DNA of 48,918 nucleotides from JACPKO01 sp964406775. Its GTDB lineage: Bacteria > Patescibacteriota > Microgenomatia > Daviesbacterales > UBA10151. The stretch lies in contig CAYOSW010000008.1 of the NCBI GenBank assembly GCA_964406775.1, forward strand, positions 1 to 48,918, given 5' to 3'. The position numbers and the translations under genes were made by a program. Each line of letters begins with the position of its first letter. The stretch's first letter is position 1. The notes below the pieces were generated by a model that saw nothing but the letters and a program-made list of their open reading frames with translations, had not been told where the DNA came from and made no database searches. Positions 1 to 7,190 of the stretch are shown piece after piece.

Positions 1-1
1 C

Positions 2-298
2 GAGGAATGGCGCGAGATTCACCGGAGGTCGGATAAAATTAAAGTTAATCATAAGCCGGCCAGGGTAAACAGCGTCCTGACTCCTTCTGTCTGGATTAAA
101 CCTGAAATCGTCATAGAAGTTTTAGCCGACGAGATAACCCGTTCACCGGTTCACACCGCCGGAAAAACCGAAACCGAAGCGGGCTATGCTTTAAGATTCC
201 CGAGACTCGTAAAATTCCGGGAGTCGGATAAGAAGGCTGAGGATGCAACTACTGTTGAAGAGTTGATTGAGATGTATAAGAATCAATTTAAGAAATAG
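2..298 (+). CDS. ATP-dependent DNA ligase, C-terminal fragment (cut by window edge)
   Basis: The frame is open from base 2 and stops with TAG at 296-298, giving the last 98 residues of a protein that begins outside the window. The fragment reads like the C-terminal OB-fold of archaeal-type ATP-dependent DNA ligases: 'PEIVIEVLADEITRSP', then 'GYALRFPRLVKFRESDK', then the 'DATTVEELIEMY' tail that follows the RxDK segment in this family. The family joins nicks in DNA using an AMP-lysine intermediate. The catalytic lysine lies upstream, so activity cannot be judged here. The next gene is on the opposite strand and ends 4 nt away. Confidence 0.85.
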   Translation, partial: EEWREIHRRSDKIKVNHKPARVNSVLTPSVWIKPEIVIEVLADEITRSPVHTAGKTETEAGYALRFPRLVKFRESDKKAEDATTVEELIEMYKNQFKK

Positions 299-302
299 AG
301 AA

Positions 303-629
303 TTATCTTGGGTCGCCTTGAGCAAGAGCTATTCGACTGAGAATCATAGGTCTTTCCTGTTGCCATCTGGCAGACACCTCAGGTATCGGTGGGTTTTCCC
401 ACACAATCTTATCAAATAGATCCAGGCCACTTGAAGCAGGCTGATAGTTAAATCTCAGCGCCGTCTCAGTACCCCTTAGTCCGCCTTTTACCTCCGTAAT
501 TGCTTTGACCCTGTCGCCGGTATTAAATGCACTCCCTACACCCTGGTAATCTCCCTCAAATAAAGCCTCGCCTGATATAGAGTCACGCTTGGTGTCGACG
601 AACACTTCGATACTGAGAATAGAAGGCAT
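303..629 (-). CDS. Hypothetical protein, 108 aa, downstream of TatD
   Basis: This 108-residue ORF starts 2 nt after the TatD stop (the junction reads TGAGTATG), so the two genes are probably co-transcribed and translationally coupled. I do not recognise the family. The protein is soluble in appearance, with no signal peptide or membrane segment. It has a beta-rich first half (residues 1-60) and a C-terminal part with 'KIVWENPPIPEVSARW'. It could be a short accessory domain protein. The main support for its being real is the tight spacing and the absence of a better ORF in the interval; coding status is moderately certain. Confidence 0.5.
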   Translation of the reverse strand: MPSILSIEVFVDTKRDSISGEALFEGDYQGVGSAFNTGDRVKAITEVKGGLRGTETALRFNYQPASSGLDLFDKIVWENPPIPEVSARWQQERPMILSRIALAQGDPR

Positions 630-631
630 AC

Positions 632-1453
632 TCAGATTCTAAATAAAGAGGTACTATTCATTCTTGACATTTTTTGGACATTTTCCGGTGAGTCATTTTT
701 AAGTTTGGCTATAAATTCGGCGATGAATTTTAAGTTCTTCGGTTCGTTAATAGTAACTCCTTCGGATTTTAAAGGCTCGGGGATTACAAAAGGGGAATCA
801 GTCTCTAAAACCAAATTTTCTAAAGGGATACTTTTAATAAAATCCTGTTTTTTAGGATCATAAGTTATATCCCCGTCAACACCGATAAAAATGTTGTGTT
901 GTAATGCAAAATCTAAAAGTCTTGCGTCGGGCTCGCAATAATGAAAAACGGCTTTCCCATTAAATTGCTCAGCCCAGTTTTCTTCTAATACCTCCAAGAA
1001 CTCAGAAACCGATTCCCGGTTATGCAGTACTAAGCTCTTCCCGTATTTTCCGGCAAGTTTTATTTGGGCTTTAAAGAAGTCCCTTTGGGTGTTGATAAAG
1101 TTATCGTCTATTTTATAGTCATCATATTTTGTATCCGGATAATCGTGCCAGTCCATACCGATCTCACCAACTGCTACAACTTTTTCACTAGCTAACAACC
1201 TCTCGATTTCCCCAAGATCTTCTGCGATTTTATCCGGGTTGTGAGTATGTTCAAAAACGTGATGGGGATGGATACCGACTGCGGCAAAAACCTCCTTGTA
1301 GCTTTCGGATAATCTAACAGCGCTTCTTGAGGTTTCAACATTCGTTCCGACCACTATTATTTTTTGCACCCCGGCTTCTTTGGCTCTTAAGATAACTTGA
1401 TCTTCCTGGCCTTTAAAAACTTTAAACTGGAGATGGGAATGAGTATCAATCAT
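632..1453 (-). CDS. tatD: TatD-family metal-dependent hydrolase (DNase)
   Basis: The 273-aa product has the amidohydrolase-fold signature of TatD nucleases. It has an N-terminal HxH pair in 'DTHSHL', the metal-binding Glu in 'GEIGMDWHDY', the His in 'SLVLHNRES', and the terminal Asp in 'LVLETDSPF'. Length is typical of the family (about 260 aa). TatD proteins are cytosolic 3'-5' exonucleases or deoxyribonucleases acting in DNA repair or turnover. The start ATG at 1453 is preceded, on the minus strand, by a TAAAAT box 9 nt away, consistent with a leaderless transcript. It is divergent from the NUDIX gene at 1497. Confidence 0.9.
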   Translation of the reverse strand: MIDTHSHLQFKVFKGQEDQVILRAKEAGVQKIIVVGTNVETSRSAVRLSESYKEVFAAVGIHPHHVFEHTHNPDKIAEDLGEIERLLASEKVVAVGEIGMDWHDYPDTKYDDYKIDDNFINTQRDFFKAQIKLAGKYGKSLVLHNRESVSEFLEVLEENWAEQFNGKAVFHYCEPDARLLDFALQHNIFIGVDGDITYDPKKQDFIKSIPLENLVLETDSPFVIPEPLKSEGVTINEPKNLKFIAEFIAKLKNDSPENVQKMSRMNSTSLFRI

Positions 1454-1496
1454 TAGAGCTGTATTTTATGTTAAATTGTACATTAAACTTTAAGTT

Positions 1497-1955
1497 ATGG
1501 CGCATATTAATGAACTGATAGATTATACGGTTGTTATCTATATTGTATTTAAAAACAAAGTCCTTTTAGTAAACCACAGAAAACTTAAAAAATGGCTGCC
1601 TTTGGGCGGACATATTGAATTAAATGAAAATCCCGAAGAGGCGGCAATAAGAGAGGCAAAGGAAGAGTCCGGACTGGATATTGAAATAATAGCTGAAAAA
1701 CCCGAGGTAAAAGATCCACAAAATAAAATATTACCCAGACCCGAGTATCTGGATATTCATAGGATTGATGACAAACACAGGCATATCGGAATAGTTTATT
1801 TTGCCAGAGTTAAATCGGGAAACGCGAAACTCGCTGAAGCGGAACACTCTGATATCGGCTGGTTTTCCGTGAAAGATTTGGAAAGCGTAAAATTAAATCT
1901 CGGAAATGCAATAAAGTTTTATGCCGGAAAAGCATTGGCAAAATTGCGGACTTAA
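1497..1955 (+). CDS. NUDIX hydrolase
   Basis: The 152-aa protein has a complete Nudix box from the 'GGHIELNENPEEAAIREA' segment through 'KEESGL', fitting GX5EX7REUXEEXGU. Family members hydrolyse nucleoside diphosphates linked to another moiety and use the Glu-rich box to bind Mg2+. The N-terminal strand 'VVIYIVFKNKVLLVNHRK' is the usual first beta strand of the fold. The substrate cannot be read from sequence. It may be a housekeeping or sanitising enzyme and starts a plus-strand run of eight genes. The next gene begins 17 nt downstream. Confidence 0.88.
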   Translation: MAHINELIDYTVVIYIVFKNKVLLVNHRKLKKWLPLGGHIELNENPEEAAIREAKEESGLDIEIIAEKPEVKDPQNKILPRPEYLDIHRIDDKHRHIGIVYFARVKSGNAKLAEAEHSDIGWFSVKDLESVKLNLGNAIKFYAGKALAKLRT

Positions 1956-1972
1956 GCTAAGATAGGAACTTA

Positions 1973-2746
1973 ATGACGGATTCTAAATTTTTAGCGGTTG
2001 CAAAGCAGGCGGCAACAGAGGCGGGGGAGATTGTAAAGAAATATTATCAATCAGATCTTGAGCTCCACAATAAAGGCCACGTTGCCAATTTTGCAACAAA
2101 AGCCGATCTGGAATCCGAAGCTAAAATAATTGAGATCATAAAAAAGAATTTTCCCGAACATAATATTATCGCGGAGGAAAGCGGAACAGTAGACAGCGGA
2201 TCTGAATATTCCTGGGCAATTGACCCGATTGATGGAACGATTCCGTTTGTCGACGGACTTCCGTATTTTGCGGTATCTGTCGGTCTTCTGAAAAATAACC
2301 GGCCGTTTGCCGGAGTTATTAATATGGTTGTTTCAGGTGATTTATATTGGGCTGAGGAAGGTAAGGGTGCTTATAAAAACGGTAAATCGATTAGCGTCAG
2401 CGAAGAGGACGCTCTTAATCAAAGCACCATCGCATTGGAATGGGGTCATACTGAAAGATTGATGAGGATTGATAAGCACTTAAGACCAGTCGTTGAAAAA
2501 GTCAGATATGCTTATATGTTCGGGTCATCGGTTTATGAATGTGTTCTGGTAGCACAAGGAACCATAGAAGGCACATTTGTCAGGGCGAATATTTGGGACT
2601 TGGCTGCAGGGGCAATATTAATAAAGGAGGCGGGCGGAGAATTATCCGACCAGCAGGGAAAAGATGTTGATTATTCCTCAGCTAAGGTTCATTTACTTGC
2701 TTCTAATAGTAAAATTCATAAAGAGTTTGTAGATTGTTATAACTGA
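1973..2746 (+). CDS. Inositol monophosphatase-family phosphatase (SuhB/CysQ-like)
   Basis: The 257-aa protein carries the metal-binding motifs of the Li+-sensitive phosphatase superfamily. These are Glu in 'IIAEESG', the 'WAIDPIDGT' motif, and 'WDLAAGAILIKEAGG' near the C-terminus. One variation is 'DGTIPF' where most relatives have DGTxNF. Substrates in the family include inositol phosphates, 3'-phosphoadenosine 5'-phosphate and fructose-1,6-bisphosphate; the sequence does not decide between them. The gene sits 3 nt before pth and is very likely in the same transcript. Confidence 0.85.
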   Translation: MTDSKFLAVAKQAATEAGEIVKKYYQSDLELHNKGHVANFATKADLESEAKIIEIIKKNFPEHNIIAEESGTVDSGSEYSWAIDPIDGTIPFVDGLPYFAVSVGLLKNNRPFAGVINMVVSGDLYWAEEGKGAYKNGKSISVSEEDALNQSTIALEWGHTERLMRIDKHLRPVVEKVRYAYMFGSSVYECVLVAQGTIEGTFVRANIWDLAAGAILIKEAGGELSDQQGKDVDYSSAKVHLLASNSKIHKEFVDCYN

Positions 2747-2749
2747 TTT

Positions 2750-3337
2750 ATGTTTTTAATTGCAGGTCTCGGAAATCCGGGGGATAAATATACAGGTACC
2801 CGTCATAACTTAGGGTTTGAGGTTGTCGACGAATTGCGCCGCAAAATGGAACTCCCGCAATTTGAAACTGATAAGAAATTCAAATCTGAAATCTCAAAAA
2901 ACAGCGGTTTAATTCTAGTAAAGCCCCTGACTTTTATGAATATGTCAGGTATGGCGGTTGCTCCCATAGCCCAATATTTTAAGATAGCACCTGAGGAAGT
3001 AATTGTTATCCACGATGAACTAGATTTGCCGTTAGGACACATTAAACTCCGGATGGGAGGATCGGATGCAGGACACCACGGAATTGAATCGGTAATAAAA
3101 TTGCTCGGATCAGAACAATTTATCCGGGTCAGGCTCGGGATAGGAAATTGGCACGCCGTATCCGGTGAGCACAAGCACGCAAGTTTTAATGCAGAGAAAT
3201 TTGTTATAGAAAAATTTCTGCCGAACGAAAAATCCAAAGTAAAGGCACTGATGAAGAGGGCGGTTAAGGCGGTTGAAGTTATACTTAGTCAGGGACTGGA
3301 TAAGGCCCAAAACCAGTATAATGACAAAGGTGCATAA
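2750..3337 (+). CDS. pth: Peptidyl-tRNA hydrolase
   Basis: The 195-aa product matches bacterial Pth along its full length. It opens with 'LIAGLGNPGDKYTGTRHNLG' containing the catalytic His. It continues with 'LTFMNMSG', 'VIHDELDLPLG' with the catalytic Asp, and 'GGSDAGHHGIESV'. The enzyme releases peptide from stalled peptidyl-tRNA in the cytosol and is essential in bacteria. The C-terminal tail 'KAQNQYNDKGA' is slightly longer than average. It follows the phosphatase gene at 3 nt spacing and precedes the MFS gene by 23 nt. Confidence 0.95.
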   Translation: MFLIAGLGNPGDKYTGTRHNLGFEVVDELRRKMELPQFETDKKFKSEISKNSGLILVKPLTFMNMSGMAVAPIAQYFKIAPEEVIVIHDELDLPLGHIKLRMGGSDAGHHGIESVIKLLGSEQFIRVRLGIGNWHAVSGEHKHASFNAEKFVIEKFLPNEKSKVKALMKRAVKAVEVILSQGLDKAQNQYNDKGA

Positions 3338-3360
3338 ATATTGGTAATCTTATTGGGTAG

Positions 3361-4539
3361 ATGTTTTTCTACCATTCACTGCTTCATAACAGACAATTCC
3401 GTTATCTCGGGGCTTTCTATACCCACTCATTAATCAGACTATTTGCAGTAGCGATCTTCCAGATCTTCAGCGGAATATACATCTTTCAGACTCTTTTAGG
3501 CTTCGGGCTAAATTTTGTACAGGCTATCGCCACAACCTCTCTTATTTTTGCCTTAATCTTTATTGTTCAGGCGCTGGCTGTAGCGCCCGCTCTTTGGATC
3601 ATCAGCAGAAAGGGTTTAAAATTTTCGGTTTTTTGGGGGAATGTGAGCCTGATATTTTTTTACATCTTTCTCGCATTAGCCAGATTTGACCCCATCGTTT
3701 TTATAATTGCCGCGATCTTTGCCGGAATTCAGCTCGCTCTTTACTGGACCGCGTATCATATCTATTTCGCCGAATTGACTGATGACGGAAGCCAGGGGAA
3801 GGAGCTGTCTTTAAATTCTTCAATCGGCGCTATAGCCTCGATTGGTGCTCCCGCTTTCGGAGGACTTATCATAGGATTTTTCGGTTATTATGCCGTCTTC
3901 ATCGTGATTTCTCTGCTGATGGTTCTGGCGATGATACCTTTGAAAAATCTTCCCAAGCAAAATGATAAGGTACCTCTGGATATTTTGAAGACTATCTCAC
4001 TGCTTTCGCCGAAAAAGGAACTGAGGAGTCTGATGGCTTTTTCAGGGATGGGAATAAGCCAGACTACTGCTGAGGTTTTCTGGCCGGTTTTTGTTTTGCC
4101 GATATTGGCAGGTGTGACAGGGATCGGATTTATGGGGTCATTAATTGCTCTATTCGGTTCGGTATCGGCAATTTGTGTAGGTTATTTAGTTGATAAATTC
4201 GGAGGTAAAAAAGTGCTGAATGTTATCTCTCCGCTTGATTCAATCACAGGCCTTGCCAGATTATTTGTCTCAGTACCCCTGCAGGTTTTCGGAATTTCGA
4301 CCCTGTCTTCGGCGATGTCGGAAAGCCAATTTATAACTATAGATTCTTTATCTTACGCCAGGGGTAGACATAGCAACATAGTTGCAATTATAATTCAGAG
4401 AGAAGTCGGGCTGGCTGTAGGAAGATTTGTATTTTTAATACTGGTCGGTTTATTGCTCTGGTTCGGTTTACCTTTAGGTGTAGTTTTTGTAATAACCGCC
4501 CTCTTCTCACTGTCGACCAGGCTTTATCCGGACAATTAG
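3361..4539 (+). CDS. Major facilitator superfamily-type membrane transporter
   Basis: The 392-aa protein is almost entirely hydrophobic, with about ten to twelve predicted membrane helices. It has an MFS-like loop, 'GYLVDKFGGKKVLN', after the first helix of the second half (around residue 275). This loop resembles the G-x-x-x-D-R/K-x-G-R/K-R/K motif of the superfamily. No signature identifies the substrate. It is preceded by a 23-nt gap after pth and followed 3 nt later by the ZIP gene. The fold is fairly certain, the function unknown. Confidence 0.7.
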   Translation: MFFYHSLLHNRQFRYLGAFYTHSLIRLFAVAIFQIFSGIYIFQTLLGFGLNFVQAIATTSLIFALIFIVQALAVAPALWIISRKGLKFSVFWGNVSLIFFYIFLALARFDPIVFIIAAIFAGIQLALYWTAYHIYFAELTDDGSQGKELSLNSSIGAIASIGAPAFGGLIIGFFGYYAVFIVISLLMVLAMIPLKNLPKQNDKVPLDILKTISLLSPKKELRSLMAFSGMGISQTTAEVFWPVFVLPILAGVTGIGFMGSLIALFGSVSAICVGYLVDKFGGKKVLNVISPLDSITGLARLFVSVPLQVFGISTLSSAMSESQFITIDSLSYARGRHSNIVAIIIQREVGLAVGRFVFLILVGLLLWFGLPLGVVFVITALFSLSTRLYPDN

Positions 4540-4542
4540 AAA

Positions 4543-5340
4543 ATGGAATTGCTGCTTTATATATTACTCTTTACATTTATCGGTAGTGTTGCTTCCCTAA
4601 TCGGGGGAGTTATCTTGCTGACTAAAGAAAAAACAGCGATGAAAATTTCTCATTTTCTTTCCGCCTTCGCGGCGGGAGCTTTATTAGGAACGGCTTTTTT
4701 GGATCTTTTGCCGGAAGCTTTGGGCGAGGCTACTCATCTGGCCGAAAAAACAGGAACCGAAACGAATGTTTTTATCTGGACACTGATTGGTTTTTTGATT
4801 TTCTTTGTTTTGGAGAGAGCCATACATTGGTCCCATCACCATCAGGTTGCACAAGGGGAATTTAACCGGAATACACCGAAAGCGGTTGTACCGTTAATTA
4901 TTATCGGCGACAGTGTCCACAATTTTCTTGACGGAATTGTAATAGCATCAACTTTTATGGTCAGTATTCCGTTGGGGATAATGACATCGCTTGCTGTTGC
5001 GGCTCACGAAATTCCTCAGGAGATAGGTGACTTCGGACTTTTACTGCATAAGGGAGTTAAAAGATCAAAAGTCTTATGGATTAATGTTCTCAGTGCATTG
5101 GCTTCCGTAATCGGGGCAGTTATAACTTTTTGGCTGGGGGAATCGATTGAGTCAATAATTCCGGTATTCTTATCTCTTGCCGCAGGATTTTTTATCTATA
5201 TTGCTTCAGCCGATTTAATTCCGGAAATTCATAATCAGGAAAAGCGGACGGTTGCTTTAATAGAAACGATGCTTTTAATTGCGGGAATTATTGTTGTCTG
5301 GCTCTCAATTCTGTTCCTGGAAGGATTCATTGCCCACTAA
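4543..5340 (+). CDS. ZIP-family divalent metal transporter
   Basis: The 265-aa protein has the eight-helix plan of ZIP permeases. The helix IV signature is 'DSVHNFLDGIVIASTF' and the helix V signature is 'AAHEIPQEIGDFGLLLHKG', the paired H-N-x-x-D and H-E-x-x-x-E motifs that form the metal path. A His-rich cytoplasmic loop ('HWSHHHQ', near residue 88) lies between helices III and IV, typical for the family. It probably imports or exports Zn2+, Fe2+ or Mn2+. The mevalonate/IDI enzymes nearby need Mg2+ or Mn2+ but no functional link is shown. Confidence 0.88.
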   Translation: MELLLYILLFTFIGSVASLIGGVILLTKEKTAMKISHFLSAFAAGALLGTAFLDLLPEALGEATHLAEKTGTETNVFIWTLIGFLIFFVLERAIHWSHHHQVAQGEFNRNTPKAVVPLIIIGDSVHNFLDGIVIASTFMVSIPLGIMTSLAVAAHEIPQEIGDFGLLLHKGVKRSKVLWINVLSALASVIGAVITFWLGESIESIIPVFLSLAAGFFIYIASADLIPEIHNQEKRTVALIETMLLIAGIIVVWLSILFLEGFIAH

Positions 5341-5345
5341 AGCCG

Positions 5346-5873
5346 ATGGATGATCAAATAATACTGGCGGTAGATAACAGCGGAAACTTTTTAAGATACA
5401 TAAAAAAAGATGATGGACATAAAGGGGAAGGGATCCATCACTTAGCGATTACTGTTTTTGTTTTTAACTCTAAAGGGGAATTGCTGCTCCAAAAAAGAAA
5501 ACACAAAGTATTTAATGATATTTGGGACAACACGGCGTCCACTCACCAATTACATTTGAGGTCTGGGGATGAAACTGACGAAGAAGCTACTCTTAGGGCA
5601 TTGAATCATGAATATGGAATTAAGAATTTAGAATTAAGAAATTTGGGTGGTTTCAACTATTTTGAGAGAATTGGACATCTTTGCGAAAATGAATTTTGTA
5701 AATTATTAGTTGGAACTTATGACGGAGAAATAAAATTAAATCCGGAGGTTGGATACGGATACAGATGGGTTTCGAAAGAGGAATTTAAAAAAGAGCTCAG
5801 GGAAAAATCTCAGGAATTCACACCCTGGTGTAAAGTAGCTGCAAAAATCTTAGAAGAAAAGGGGATTATTTAA
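5346..5873 (+). CDS. IDI-type-1-like NUDIX protein lacking the catalytic cysteine
   Basis: The 175-aa protein aligns by eye with type 1 isopentenyl-diphosphate isomerase. It has His residues in 'GHKGEGIHHLA', 'IWDNTASTHQL', the Nudix-like helix 'EEATLRALNHEYGI', Glu pair 'CENEFC', and C-terminal 'FTPW'. In E. coli Idi the segment is 'WTNSVCGHP', where the Cys is catalytic. Here the equivalent residue is Ser, while all metal-ligand positions appear kept. IDI converts IPP to DMAPP. With a Ser it may be a weak isomerase or a different NUDIX hydrolase acting on prenyl phosphates. It overlaps the next gene by 1 nt. Confidence 0.75.
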   Translation: MDDQIILAVDNSGNFLRYIKKDDGHKGEGIHHLAITVFVFNSKGELLLQKRKHKVFNDIWDNTASTHQLHLRSGDETDEEATLRALNHEYGIKNLELRNLGGFNYFERIGHLCENEFCKLLVGTYDGEIKLNPEVGYGYRWVSKEEFKKELREKSQEFTPWCKVAAKILEEKGII

Positions 5874-6406
5874 TGGAATACGATCAGGAATTACTCGATA
5901 TAGTTAATGAACAGAATGAAGTTACAGGCAAAACAACCAGAGGCGAAGCTCATAAAAAAGGTCATATTCACAGAGCGCTGTCTGTTCTGATTGTAAATTC
6001 ATCAGGTAAAATTCTACTTCAGCAAAGATCTGCGAATAGATCGATGCTCGCATTGTCCTGGGTTGTATCCGCCTCAGAACATGTTCAAGCAGGGGAGGAT
6101 TTTGAAGAAGGGGCGAAAAGATCCGCGAGGGAAGAGTTGGGTGTGGATATCGAGGTGGAAAAGGTAACCAAGCCGAATCTCCAAAAAAGGAGATATGAAG
6201 TTAAGGGAGAAACCGTTTACGAGCACGAACTGGTTATGATGTTAAAAGCTATTCACGAAGGGCCTTTTAAGTTGGATCCGAGTGAAGTAGAAAAAGTTGA
6301 ATTTTTTTCGGTTGAAGAGATTGAGAAAATGATTGAATCCGGTTCGGCCTTTACCCCCTGGTTTATATACGAGTGGGAAAACGTCAAGAAAATAGTTAAA
6401 TCTTAA
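5873..6406 (+). CDS. Second IDI/YfcD-like NUDIX protein, also without the catalytic cysteine
   Basis: The 177-aa protein starts in a TAATG overlap with the previous gene. It opens with 'ELLDIVNEQNEVTG' and the His pair 'HKKGHIHRA'. It continues with 'SWVVSASEHVQAGEDF', the helix 'EEGAKRSAREELGV', the 'YEHELV' Glu pair, and C-terminal 'FTPWF'. This is the layout of IDI and of YfcD-type NUDIX relatives. The catalytic Cys of IDI is again Ser ('SASEH'). The two proteins are diverged paralogues. Their placement end-to-end with isopentenyl phosphate kinase (10 bp convergent overlap) supports a role on small prenyl phosphates, though a general NUDIX role is possible. Confidence 0.72.
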   Translation: MEYDQELLDIVNEQNEVTGKTTRGEAHKKGHIHRALSVLIVNSSGKILLQQRSANRSMLALSWVVSASEHVQAGEDFEEGAKRSAREELGVDIEVEKVTKPNLQKRRYEVKGETVYEHELVMMLKAIHEGPFKLDPSEVEKVEFFSVEEIEKMIESGSAFTPWFIYEWENVKKIVKS

Positions 6407-7190
6407 CCCAGGTACCTTTTACTTTTTTACCCAAGATTCCTTTTTTCAGATTTCCTTTTTTTGCTGAAATAATTAAAGTTGGTATTCCAGTCTTTGCCAG
6501 AGAATAAGCCTCGTTAACTTTATGAATCATTCCTCCTGTGACATCGACAGCGGAAGTCTCAGAGAGTAGCGCCAATACATTCTTAATATTGGTCACGTTT
6601 ATTTCTTTAATTGTTTCACCTTCGTTGTTCAGCACGCCTTCGGTATTTCCTACCTCAATAATCATTTCCGGTTTATACCCGGATTCCGGAAGTTTGATAG
6701 CGATTTCGTTTAAAACTTTTTCTGTAGAATAAATTGTGCAGCCTATTTCGGAATCGGTAATAACATCTCCGTATATAAGCGGGATTGCATTGAAATTTAA
6801 TAAATTAATTATCGGCAATACCGAAATTTGATCAAGCCGTTTATTTTTAGAGGTGATAAAAGCAGATGGAGGAAGAGGGAATGCGGGAAGGCCGGCTTTA
6901 AGTAAGAAGTCGAAAACTAACATATTTAATAAAGAGGCATAATATTTCACTTTTGTCATACCCGGCAAATCTTTCTTATTTTTCAAGCCATCGATGGTTT
7001 TATATTTTGACGCCGGTTGATGTCCGAAGGAACCGGATCCGTGCCCTAAGATAAATAAATAGCCGGATTTTTTTCCGGCAGTTGATAGTTCGTCAGATAG
7101 CCGTTCGATAACTTTCAGATCAGCTTTTTTAGGGGTAGTTTTATCGGTAATTACACTGCCACCGAATTTAATAAGAATAACTTTTTTCAT
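6396..7190 (-). CDS. Isopentenyl phosphate kinase
   Basis: The 264-aa protein belongs to the amino-acid-kinase superfamily and carries the IPK marks. They are 'LIKFGGSVITDK' at the N-terminus, 'LGHGSGSFGH' around residues 50-59 with the His that sets IPK specificity, and 'DVTGGMIHK' near the end. IPK phosphorylates isopentenyl phosphate to IPP. It is the last gene of the mevalonate operon, starting immediately after the stop of the kinase-decarboxylase fusion. Its presence indicates that the decarboxylase upstream may act on phosphomevalonate instead of diphosphomevalonate. Confidence 0.92.
   Translation of the reverse strand: MKKVILIKFGGSVITDKTTPKKADLKVIERLSDELSTAGKKSGYLFILGHGSGSFGHQPASKYKTIDGLKNKKDLPGMTKVKYYASLLNMLVFDFLLKAGLPAFPLPPSAFITSKNKRLDQISVLPIINLLNFNAIPLIYGDVITDSEIGCTIYSTEKVLNEIAIKLPESGYKPEMIIEVGNTEGVLNNEGETIKEINVTNIKNVLALLSETSAVDVTGGMIHKVNEAYSLAKTGIPTLIISAKKGNLKKGILGKKVKGTWVKI

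Noticed and set aside
2803..3310. Antisense ORFs within pth (144 and 66 aa)
   Set aside because: They lie fully inside pth, which has all catalytic motifs, and lack start signals.
3361..4539. Whether the MFS-like gene could be a lipid II flippase or a surface-polymer exporter
   Set aside because: The loop motif supports MFS, but nothing specific supports a flippase.
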